Positions 52,394 to 59,488 of a stretch of DNA of 64,000 bases are shown piece after piece. A model generated the notes under the pieces. That model was given only the letters and a program-made list of their open reading frames with translations, ran no database searches and was not told where the DNA came from. This DNA is from Roseovarius sp. MMSF_3359 (GTDB lineage: Bacteria; Pseudomonadota; Alphaproteobacteria; Rhodobacterales; Rhodobacteraceae): the NCBI RefSeq assembly GCF_030733385.1, contig NZ_JASHJC010000001.1, forward strand, positions 62,001 through 126,000, read 5' to 3'. The position numbers were made by a program, and so were the translations under genes. How positions within the stretch are numbered: the first letter of the stretch is position 1; every line of letters begins with the position of its first letter.

Positions 52394-55300
52394 GCAATCC
52401 GCTCCAGATCGGCGGCGATGGAGTTGCGGCGGGTCTGCCACAGCCCCGCATCGCGCAGCGCGTTGAACCGGTCGCGCATCGCTGCAAGCGCCAGCGGGTT
52501 TTCCGCCGCCATGAAGTCCACCAGCGGGGCGTGGCCCAACGTGGCCTCATAGTAGAGGTCGAAGAGGTGCGACGGCACCACCCCTGCCAGATGCGCGAAA
52601 GCGGCCATGTGATCGAGCGTGGCGGCCACTTCGGCGGCACCGCGGAACCCGTGTTCCATCATGCTGCTGACCCAATCGGGATTGGCGGCGCGGGCGCGGG
52701 TCACACGGGCGATCTCTTCGCCCAGGGTACGGGCATGGGGCGTGTCGGGACGGGTCGCATCGAGGTGATACAGCGCCGGGGTGGTGTGCCCGAGCCGGGC
52801 CATCGCGGCGGCAAAGCCGGCCTCATGGGCGGCGTAGTCGGTGGCCACAAGCAAATCGGTTTCCGGCAGGTCTTGCAGATGCACAAAGGCATCGGCCCCC
52901 TGCAGGCGCAGCTCCAACGCCTCGCGCGCCGGGCTGATCGCGCCGCCTGCATCAATGGCGTAGGATGACGCGGTGAGCCACGCCTCGCCCGCCGCCGCGC
53001 GGCCCGCATCGGTGTAATCCTCAAGCGTAGCGGTCATGTTGAGTCCGTACTGGCCCGGCCGTGGGCCAAAAACGCGCGGTGTTGCAGCGAGGTAGGGGTT
53101 GTCCTGCGCGGTCTCTTCCCGCTCAGCCAAGGCGGCGGCGGCGGCTTCGAACATCTGCGCAAGGCCGGGGAAGACGTCGCGAAAGAGGCCGGAGACGCGC
53201 AAGGTCACGTCGATGCGCGGGCGGTTCAGCAGCGCCAGCGGGAGGATCTCGAACCCGCTCACCCGTTCCGATCCGTCATCCCATTTCGGTGCGAGCCCTG
53301 CCAGGTGCAGCGCCATGGCAAACTCCTCGCCCGCCGTGCGCATGGTGGCCGAACCCCAGAGATCCACGACCAGACCGCGTGGCCAGTCGCCATGATCCTG
53401 CAGGTGTTTGCGCAAGAGTTCCTCGGCCAGTTTGACGCCCTGTGCATGAGCCGCGCGGGACGGGACGGCACGCGGGTCGGTGGTAAAGAGGTTGCGCCCT
53501 GTGGGCAGAACATCGGCGCGGCCCCGGAAGGGCGAGCCGGACGGCCCCGGCGGCACAAACCGCCCGGAAAGCGCCGTGGTGATACCGGTCAGTTCCGCCG
53601 CGCCGCACTGCCCAGTGCCAAGGATATGAAGCCCCTCGCCATACTGGCTTTCCTTGATGTCGCACACGAAACGGTCGATGCGGGTGATCGCCTCGGCGGC
53701 GCAGGCATCATCGTGCAGGCCCAGATCGGCCTCGACCCCGCTGGCCTGCGCTTCGGCGCGGATATCGGCGATCAGCCGGTCGCGCCGCGCCGGATCGAGC
53801 CCGTCGGCGGTGGAGTACTCGTCCAGCAGGCTTTCGAGCCGGGTCATCCCTTCGGGCAGTTTGGTCTGCGCCAGGGGAGGCGGCAGGTGGCCCAACGTGG
53901 CGGCCCCGATGCGGCGTTTGGCCTGCGCGGCCTCGCCGGGGTCGTTGACGATGAACGGATAAATGACCGGCGTCGAACCGATCAGCGCCTCGGGCCAGCA
54001 TTCATCAGAGAGCGCCACGGATTTGCCCGGCAACCATTCCAGCGTCCCATGCGCGCCCATGTGAATAAGCGCGTCGGATTGCGCGCGCAGCCACAGGTAA
54101 AACGCCACGTAGCTGTGGCGCGGGGTGCGCGACAGGTCATGATAGTCGTCATCGCGGGTCGTCACATCACCGCGTTCCGGTTGCAACGCGATCAGGATCT
54201 TGCCGGACCGGATCGCCGGAAAATGGAACGCGCCGTCGCGAACCAGCGGATCGTTCTCGACCGCGCCCCAGGCATCCGTCAGATCGTCGCGCAGGGCTTG
54301 CGGGAGATTTTCCAGCGCATCTGCGTATTCCGTGAGCGGCCAGCTTTGGGTTTCCTGTGTCAGGAGAGCGCCGAGGTCGGCCACCGAGGGAATATCGTAT
54401 CCCGCCTGCGAGAGGCCGGTAAGCAAGGCGCCGGTTGATGCCAGAGCATCAAGCCCCACCGCATGGGCAAGCTGCCAAGTCTTGCCGGGGTAGGTCGATA
54501 GGACCAGGGCCAGCCGTTTGTCACCGTTGGGCAGCTCCGTCAGGCGATGCCATGCGGCGACACGGTCGGCGACGGCGGTGATCCGGGCGGCGTCGGCGCG
54601 GTGGGCGAAGCGGCTATACTCCAGGTCGGGATCGCGTTTGCCGGGTTGCTTGAAGCTCACCACGCCCGCGAAAAGACGGCCATCGACCTCGGGCAGAACG
54701 ACATGCATGGCCAGATCGGCGGGCGACAGGCCACGCTCCGCCTCGGCCCATTCCTTGCGCCGTGCGGTCGAAAGCGCCACCTGAAACACCGGGCATCCCG
54801 CCATGTCGAGGGGCGAAGGCTGACCGTCGCCCGCCTTGGCCGAAAACGCCGTGGCGTTGACGATGGTAGCCGGGGCGAGTGTTTCGACCTGCTCCTTGAG
54901 CCAACCGGTGCAGGACGGGGCCTTAAGGCTTGGCGCGAAGATCCCGCAGGCGTCAAAACCACGCTCTTCAAGCGCGCCGATCAGGGCGTCTATGGCGTCG
55001 GTGTCTGCCGCAGTGAGGTAGGAGCGGTAGAAGCTGACCAAGGCCAGCGGTTTGCCGGACCGCTCCGGGGCCGCGATCACGCCTTGGCCGGGGGCATAGA
55101 AACCTGCTTCGGGCAGGGTCTTCGCGCCACTCACCGGCCCGGCATATAGCCCCGCCGCTAGCGACAGTTGCGCCAATGCGGCCTGCATGGCGACCGCACC
55201 GCCGGTATCGCAGAGTGTCTGTAGCCGCCGCAAGGTAGAGACCGGCAAGGTCGACAGCTCATCAAGCCGTTCGTCGGGCTGACCATTGGCGGGCAGGATC

Positions 55301-55635
55301 GCCAGAGCGATGCCGTTCCGCCGGGCCATGTCCTGCAATGTGGCCAGACCATAGGACCAATAGCTTTCGCCACCGATCAGACGCACCAGCACCGCCTTGG
55401 CACCGATCAGGGTCTGCTCCGCATAGGTGTCCACGGAAAGCGGGTGTTTCAGGGCGACCAGATTGGCCAGGCGCAGCGTCGGCAATTTGCCTGCCGCCCG
55501 GTGCCAGCCCGCCGCGAAAGCGCCAAGGTCGCTATCGGAGAACGACAACACCACCAGATCCGCCGGGCTTTGGCCAAGATCCTGCGGGGTGTCGGTCTCC
55601 TCTAACCCGTGGCTTTCGCGAAAGACGACATGCAT
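52390..55635 (-). CDS. cobN: Cobaltochelatase large subunit CobN
   Basis: The 1081-residue protein is the large subunit of the ATP-dependent CobNST chelatase, which inserts cobalt into hydrogenobyrinic acid a,c-diamide. Family blocks include LIGGESYWSYG, IHMGAHGTLEWLPGK, PVIYPFIVNDPGEAAQAKRR and NPDWVSSMMEHGFRGA. It is somewhat shorter than the roughly 1250-residue Pseudomonas protein, but the frame is intact. CobS and CobT are not in the window. It starts three bases after the cobW stop. Confidence 0.93.
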   Translation of the reverse strand: MHVVFRESHGLEETDTPQDLGQSPADLVVLSFSDSDLGAFAAGWHRAAGKLPTLRLANLVALKHPLSVDTYAEQTLIGAKAVLVRLIGGESYWSYGLATLQDMARRNGIALAILPANGQPDERLDELSTLPVSTLRRLQTLCDTGGAVAMQAALAQLSLAAGLYAGPVSGAKTLPEAGFYAPGQGVIAAPERSGKPLALVSFYRSYLTAADTDAIDALIGALEERGFDACGIFAPSLKAPSCTGWLKEQVETLAPATIVNATAFSAKAGDGQPSPLDMAGCPVFQVALSTARRKEWAEAERGLSPADLAMHVVLPEVDGRLFAGVVSFKQPGKRDPDLEYSRFAHRADAARITAVADRVAAWHRLTELPNGDKRLALVLSTYPGKTWQLAHAVGLDALASTGALLTGLSQAGYDIPSVADLGALLTQETQSWPLTEYADALENLPQALRDDLTDAWGAVENDPLVRDGAFHFPAIRSGKILIALQPERGDVTTRDDDYHDLSRTPRHSYVAFYLWLRAQSDALIHMGAHGTLEWLPGKSVALSDECWPEALIGSTPVIYPFIVNDPGEAAQAKRRIGAATLGHLPPPLAQTKLPEGMTRLESLLDEYSTADGLDPARRDRLIADIRAEAQASGVEADLGLHDDACAAEAITRIDRFVCDIKESQYGEGLHILGTGQCGAAELTGITTALSGRFVPPGPSGSPFRGRADVLPTGRNLFTTDPRAVPSRAAHAQGVKLAEELLRKHLQDHGDWPRGLVVDLWGSATMRTAGEEFAMALHLAGLAPKWDDGSERVSGFEILPLALLNRPRIDVTLRVSGLFRDVFPGLAQMFEAAAAALAEREETAQDNPYLAATPRVFGPRPGQYGLNMTATLEDYTDAGRAAAGEAWLTASSYAIDAGGAISPAREALELRLQGADAFVHLQDLPETDLLVATDYAAHEAGFAAAMARLGHTTPALYHLDATRPDTPHARTLGEEIARVTRARAANPDWVSSMMEHGFRGAAEVAATLDHMAAFAHLAGVVPSHLFDLYYEATLGHAPLVDFMAAENPLALAAMRDRFNALRDAGLWQTRRNSIAADLERIA

Positions 55636-55638
55636 GGA

Positions 55639-56673
55639 TCAGGCGGCCAGGACCGCGCGGATGGCATCGGGGTTGATGTCGTCATGTTCGGCAATCACCA
55701 CGAGTTGCGAGCGGCGCGGCGTGTCACCCCAAGGCTGATCGAACTGCGCGCGCAGACGCTCGGAGACCGCCTGGACCAGAAGGCGCATCGGCTTGTCCTT
55801 GACCGCCACGTAGCCCTTGACCCGCAGGATGTTCTGTTCGCGGGCCAGGCGGACAATCGCCTCTTTCAGCGCCTCGGCATCCTCGACTTCGCCCAGCTCG
55901 ATCACGACGCTTTCGAAATCGTCATGTTCGTGATCGTCATGGCCATCGTGATGCGAGGGACGCGCATCCAGGTCATCTTCGGCGGCGGCCTCAAGGCCCA
56001 GCACGACGCGTGGGTCGATCACGCCATCGGTCATCGGCAGGGTGGGCAGGGTACGGGGCGCCTCGGCCTCGATCACCGCGCGGGCCTTGGCCAGTCCGTC
56101 CTCGCCAGCAAGATCGGCCTTGGACAGCAGGATGATGTCGGCGCAGGAGATCTGATCCTCGAACACTTCGGAGAGCGGCGTTTCGTGATCGAGGCTTTCA
56201 TCTGCCTCACGCTGCGCCTGCACCGCGTCCTCGTCTGGCGCAAAACGCCCGGCGGCGACGGCCTCGGCATCGGCGAGCGCAATCACGCCGTCCACGGTAA
56301 TCCGCGAGCGGATCGCGGGCCAGTCGAACGCTTTCAAAAGCGGCTTGGGCAGGGCCAAGCCGGAGGTTTCGATCAGGATGTGATCCGGCGTCTCGGGCAG
56401 CGCCATCAGCGCCTCGATCGTCGGGATGAAATCATCGGCGACGGTGCAGCAGATGCAGCCATTAGCCAGTTCCACGATATTTTCCGCTGGGCAGTTTTCA
56501 TCGGCGCAGGTCTTTAGGATATCGCCATCCACGCCCGCGGTGCCGAACTCGTTGACCAGAACGGCAAGGCGCTTGCCCTGCGGGTTCTGCATCAGGTGAC
56601 GAATGAGCGTCGTCTTGCCGGAGCCCAGAAAGCCGGTGACGATGGTGACGGGGATTTTCGTGAGATTGGACAT
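55639..56673 (-). CDS. cobW: CobW, G3E GTPase metal chaperone
   Basis: The 344-residue GTPase has Walker A GFLGSGKTT (14-22), the metal-binding GCICCT motif near residue 70, LLSKADL as a guanine-specificity motif and a His/Asp-rich linker (SHHDGHDDHEHDD). CobW proteins are thought to deliver cobalt to the CobNST chelatase, and here the gene sits directly upstream of cobN. It starts three bases after the DUF1636 stop. Confidence 0.93.
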   Translation of the reverse strand: MSNLTKIPVTIVTGFLGSGKTTLIRHLMQNPQGKRLAVLVNEFGTAGVDGDILKTCADENCPAENIVELANGCICCTVADDFIPTIEALMALPETPDHILIETSGLALPKPLLKAFDWPAIRSRITVDGVIALADAEAVAAGRFAPDEDAVQAQREADESLDHETPLSEVFEDQISCADIILLSKADLAGEDGLAKARAVIEAEAPRTLPTLPMTDGVIDPRVVLGLEAAAEDDLDARPSHHDGHDDHEHDDFESVVIELGEVEDAEALKEAIVRLAREQNILRVKGYVAVKDKPMRLLVQAVSERLRAQFDQPWGDTPRRSQLVVIAEHDDINPDAIRAVLAA

Positions 56674-56676
56674 GTA

Positions 56677-57039
56677 CTACTCCTGCGGGGGGATACGGGC
56701 GATGGATTGTTTGCGGAAGACCTCAGGGCGTTCGCGCCATGGGACAAGACCGTCGGGCGTACCGGCATAGGCGCGGATACCGTCGAGGATCTGCGGCACA
56801 TGTTGGTCGGGGTCCATGTCGCCATAGATATAGGTCCAGCGGTCCGGACCCCCGGCCACGATCATCGAACACCCGCGCTTGCAGGCCGACAGGCATTCAA
56901 CCGGGCGCAGGCGCACACCTTCGGGCAACTCTTCTGCGGATAGCGCCTCATACAAACGGGCACCGGGACGCGGGCCTTCATCGTCGGTCGCCTGACCGGC
57001 GCGGCAGGTGGTGCAGACGGTGACAACGACCTCGGCCAT
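56677..57039 (-). CDS. DUF1636 cysteine-rich metal-binding protein
   Basis: The 120-residue protein has cysteines in VTVCTTCRAG and ECLSACKRGCSMI, a pattern like thioredoxin-fold [2Fe-2S] ferredoxins; DUF1636 members are often encoded with cobalamin genes. I chose the ATG at 57039, preceded by AAAGGG. The open frame upstream runs through the riboswitch and is not coding. It is the first gene of the riboswitch-controlled cob operon and is followed at once by cobW, so a cobalt or redox role is likely but unproven. Confidence 0.85.
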   Translation of the reverse strand: MAEVVVTVCTTCRAGQATDDEGPRPGARLYEALSAEELPEGVRLRPVECLSACKRGCSMIVAGGPDRWTYIYGDMDPDQHVPQILDGIRAYAGTPDGLVPWRERPEVFRKQSIARIPPQE

Positions 57040-57145
57040 TTCATCCCTTTCAAGTGCGGCGGAAAGGGGAGGCCAGCAGGGAAAGCGCGACGTGCGATCC
57101 AACAGCCGGACGCGAAACACCCCGTTCGCCCGTGACATTTCATAC

Positions 57146-57315
57146 GCTGGCAGGTTTCCCGGCTTGCGGATCCCGGGCCATCGGCCCATCGGCACACCCA
57201 CCTTCCCAGCCATCAGGCCAGTGGTTAGGCACCCTCTCCGGTCACGGTCGCGGGGGCGGCTGCGGTTCGGCTTTGACACGTCACGTGTCGTTTGACCTAT
57301 CGCATTCCCTCTTCG
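57146..57315 (-). promoter_or_regulatory. Cobalamin riboswitch upstream of the main cob operon
   Basis: On the minus strand the conserved parts appear in order: GAGGGAATGCG, GCCGCCCCCGCGACCGTGA, CCACTGG, CTGGGAAGGTGGG and the 3' element CAAGCCGGGAAACCTGCC. It ends about 107 bases before the DUF1636 start, so it should control DUF1636-cobW-cobN and the genes behind them. cobO, divergent from it, lies upstream of the aptamer and is not under it. Confidence 0.93.
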
Positions 57316-57389
57316 TCTGTCCTAAGACAGAAACCAACGTGTGCCTCACCTGCGGCATTGCGCCCCGTCTTGTCAAGAAAGGATACGCC

Positions 57390-58010
57390 ATGTCAGATGC
57401 CGATACCGACGACAACGCCCGCCATGCCGCGAAAATGGCGAAAAAGAAAGCCGCGCGCGACAAGATGATGGAAGACAAGACCGGCGAGAAGGGCCTTGTC
57501 ATCGTCCATACCGGCCCGGGCAAGGGCAAGAGTTCCTCGGGGTTTGGGATGATTCTGCGCTGCATCGCGCATGAGATGCCCTCGGCGGTGGTGCAGTTCA
57601 TCAAGGGCGCGTGGCAGACCGGCGAACGGACCCTGATCGAAGAGAACTTTTCCGACCTCTGCCAGTTCTACGCCATGGGTGAGGGTTTCACCTGGGAGAC
57701 GCAGGACAAATCCCGCGACATCGCCGCCGCAAAGGCCGGGTGGGAGAAGGCCAAGGAACTGATCCGCAATCCCGAGAACCGCATGGTCCTTCTGGACGAG
57801 ATCAACATCGCCATCCGTTACGAATATCTCGACATTGACGAGATCGTTAGTTTCCTCACCGCCGAGAAGCCCGAGATGACCCATGTCGTCCTCACCGGCC
57901 GCAACGCCAATGATAAGCTGATCGAGATCGCCGATCTGGTCACCGAAATGGCGGTGGTCAAACACCCGTTCCGGCAAGGGATCAAGGCGCAGAAGGGTGT
58001 GGAGTTCTGA
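57390..58010 (+). CDS. cobO: Cob(I)yrinic acid a,c-diamide adenosyltransferase CobO
   Basis: The 206-residue enzyme transfers adenosyl from ATP to the cobalt of corrinoids (CobO/BtuR/CobA-type). The P-loop is HTGPGKGKSS (40-49), with QFIKGAWQTGE and VLLDEINIAIRY as family blocks. I chose the ATG at 57390 with AAGAAAGGA upstream; the longer open frame runs antisense through the riboswitch. It is divergent from the main cob operon. Confidence 0.93.
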   Translation: MSDADTDDNARHAAKMAKKKAARDKMMEDKTGEKGLVIVHTGPGKGKSSSGFGMILRCIAHEMPSAVVQFIKGAWQTGERTLIEENFSDLCQFYAMGEGFTWETQDKSRDIAAAKAGWEKAKELIRNPENRMVLLDEINIAIRYEYLDIDEIVSFLTAEKPEMTHVVLTGRNANDKLIEIADLVTEMAVVKHPFRQGIKAQKGVEF

Positions 58011-58101
58011 TCCACCCCTCACGGCTCCCCGCGCGTGTGTGACCAGACGTGTTGGACCAAGGGGTGTTTGTTACAGCCCCGCCTCCCCAGATCATGTGTA
58101 T

Positions 58102-58152
58102 CGCAGGGCAGAACGCTCTGCGGACAACACCGCAGCCCGGGTGCCGGGCTGC
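58102..58152 (+). promoter_or_regulatory. Two strong hairpins in the leader of a 26-codon gene
   Basis: Hairpin 1 (58102-58122) pairs CGCAGGGC with GCTCTGCG around AGAAC, with one G-U pair. Hairpin 2 (58132-58152) pairs GCAGCCCGG with CCGGGCTGC perfectly around GTG. Neither is followed by a T-run, so they do not look like terminators of cobO. Hairpin 2 ends five bases before the AAGGAG of the small gene, so it could affect translation. Confidence 0.55.
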
Positions 58153-58171
58153 CTGGAAAGGAGACCTTGAT

Positions 58172-58252
58172 ATGATCCGTGTGATTTTGCCAACCGTTTT
58201 CGCCTTTGCCACTATGATGAGCCTTTGGGGCGTGATGGCGACTGTGGCCTGA
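58172..58252 (+). CDS. 26-residue hydrophobic small protein, function unknown
   Basis: The ATG at 58172 is preceded by AAAGGAG at good spacing and opens a 26-codon frame that is almost entirely one hydrophobic helix (MIRVILPTVFAFATMMSLW, then GVMATVA). A terminator follows 25 bases after the stop, and two hairpins precede the ribosome-binding site. That complete unit argues for a real small gene, probably a single-pass membrane peptide. I do not recognise it. The reading frame continues upstream to 58049, but that extension runs through the hairpins and is not credible. Confidence 0.6.
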   Translation: MIRVILPTVFAFATMMSLWGVMATVA

Positions 58253-58277
58253 ACGGCCGCATAAGCAAAGACCGATG

Positions 58278-58306
58278 GGGGCGCTTCCGGCGCCCCTTTG
58301 TATTTT
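58278..58306 (+). terminator. Rho-independent terminator after the 26-codon gene
   Basis: GGGGCGC pairs with GCGCCCC around TTCCG and is followed by TTTGTATTTT. Confidence 0.82.
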
Positions 58307-58347
58307 GGGCTAGGCGGGGTGGTCGTTGCCCCTGTCGCGCCATCGTC

Positions 58348-58382
58348 GGGTGGGGGAATGGTGCGTGCAAGCACACACCTAC
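58348..58382. repeat. Palindromic REP-like repeat, copy 1
   Basis: GGGTGGGGGAATGGTGCGTG leads into an imperfect hairpin GTGCGTG-CAAG-CACACAC followed by CTAC. It shares its GGTGGGG-AA box, hairpin arms and CCTAC end with the copy at 58691. Confidence 0.65.
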
Positions 58383-58690
58383 CGTTTCGGTTGATGGTAC
58401 GACCTCGCGCGGAGTCAAGGCCGCAGGCCGCCGCGCATCGCCGGACCGCCCGCGAGGGCCGGCGATTTGTCTGACGTAGGTGCATTGTCTTGAGTGTAGA
58501 GCTTTATGGCCGGGATAAAGTGCTCACCACAACCGTTGGATCGCCAACCCGCGGTCCGTCGATGCGCGGCTTCACGTGATAGAGGTTTCGTGGACCAACA
58601 TCCCGCCCGTGGCGCTTGCGGCCCGGGCAGAGCCCGACCGCCCCCATGGGCGGGCGCTTCGCTTCCGCCCGCGATCAGGCGATGCCCTCA
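58383..58690. other. Intergenic stretch between two palindromic repeats, no gene seen
   Basis: These 308 bases contain no convincing reading frame. They hold several GC-rich inverted repeats, such as CCGCCCCCATGGGCGGGCG near 58641, and look like degenerate repeat DNA. Confidence 0.5.
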
Positions 58691-58725
58691 GGGTGGGGAA
58701 CAGTGCGTGAAATCACGCACCCTAC
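58691..58725. repeat. Palindromic REP-like repeat, copy 2
   Basis: GGGTGGGGAACAGTGCGTGA leads into a perfect hairpin GTGCGTG-AAAT-CACGCAC followed by CCTACG. It ends seven bases before the stop of the AT-rich hypothetical gene. It matches copy 1 in layout and orientation. Confidence 0.7.
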
Positions 58726-58732
58726 GCCTGCT

Positions 58733-59488
58733 TTAGAATGACATTTCAAACCGGTCCTCTTCTTCCCGCAATTTCATGGCTTCATCCAAGAATGGAAAAT
58801 CATCCCAAAAATGCACGATGTCAAAAAACTGGGAACGCACTCTTTCATTTACTGGTTCTGTACAAATGCTCTGATCTTTTCCTCGCGCATAGGGAAAGAC
58901 TTTTTCAACCATTGCGGATAGTACTGCCCAATTTATCGCACTGTACCAATGCTCGTTATGAGCGATGTTTGCAGGGTCATTTAGAGCAGCGTCACACACT
59001 TCAGCGTTTAATTCTCTCCCTCTTGCAAAGAGTACTTGGTAGTGCCTAATGATTCTTAGTAAGTACTCAGCAGTTTCTTTCTCGGAATACGCTATTGTGC
59101 CTCGCAATTTCTCCAACGGGCTTTCAAATTCAGACCAATCTGGGAAAGGTTCTGAACTGTCGAAATGCCACTTTAGAGCCTTATCGCAAAGGTTCTTGAG
59201 AACGCTGATGCTTAATGGCAAGTCAGCTCTTGCCATTCGTTCCAATTGGTCGTTTTTCTCAATATCCAAGTCCTGAGCCAAGCGGCTTTGTTCCGATATT
59301 GATTGCAAAGTTACATAAGCTGCTAAGAATGCAGGAAATAGAACCAGCCAAGGTGAGTCTACCCAAGATTGGCCATTAAAAAATCTTTGTGACAGTTCGA
59401 AGAAACCAAAAACGATTGAGCCAAGTAACAGCCCAAGTGACAGTCCCTCATAATAGAAAACACGGGATATTCTTCGTTTACTTTTCAA
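58733..59488 (-). CDS. Hypothetical membrane-anchored protein of unusual base composition
   Basis: The 251-residue protein has two N-terminal hydrophobic segments (about 13-31 and 46-60) and a long soluble, mostly helical remainder. I recognise no family. Its DNA is visibly AT-richer than all neighbours, with many TTT, AAA and ATT codons, which suggests recent transfer. The only start that keeps the membrane helices is TTG at 59488, which overlaps the parE stop as TTGA. A REP-like repeat lies just past its stop. A phage-defence or other accessory role is possible but not shown. Confidence 0.65.
   Translation of the reverse strand: MKSKRRISRVFYYEGLSLGLLLGSIVFGFFELSQRFFNGQSWVDSPWLVLFPAFLAAYVTLQSISEQSRLAQDLDIEKNDQLERMARADLPLSISVLKNLCDKALKWHFDSSEPFPDWSEFESPLEKLRGTIAYSEKETAEYLLRIIRHYQVLFARGRELNAEVCDAALNDPANIAHNEHWYSAINWAVLSAMVEKVFPYARGKDQSICTEPVNERVRSQFFDIVHFWDDFPFLDEAMKLREEEDRFEMSF

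Noticed and set aside
53305..54438. 377-codon plus-strand reading frame inside cobN
   Set aside because: It is a GC-rich antisense shadow of cobN; the protein has no sensible features.
57054..57389. N-terminal extension of CobO
   Set aside because: The added codons run antisense through the cobalamin riboswitch. The ATG at 57390 has a ribosome-binding site and gives the normal length.
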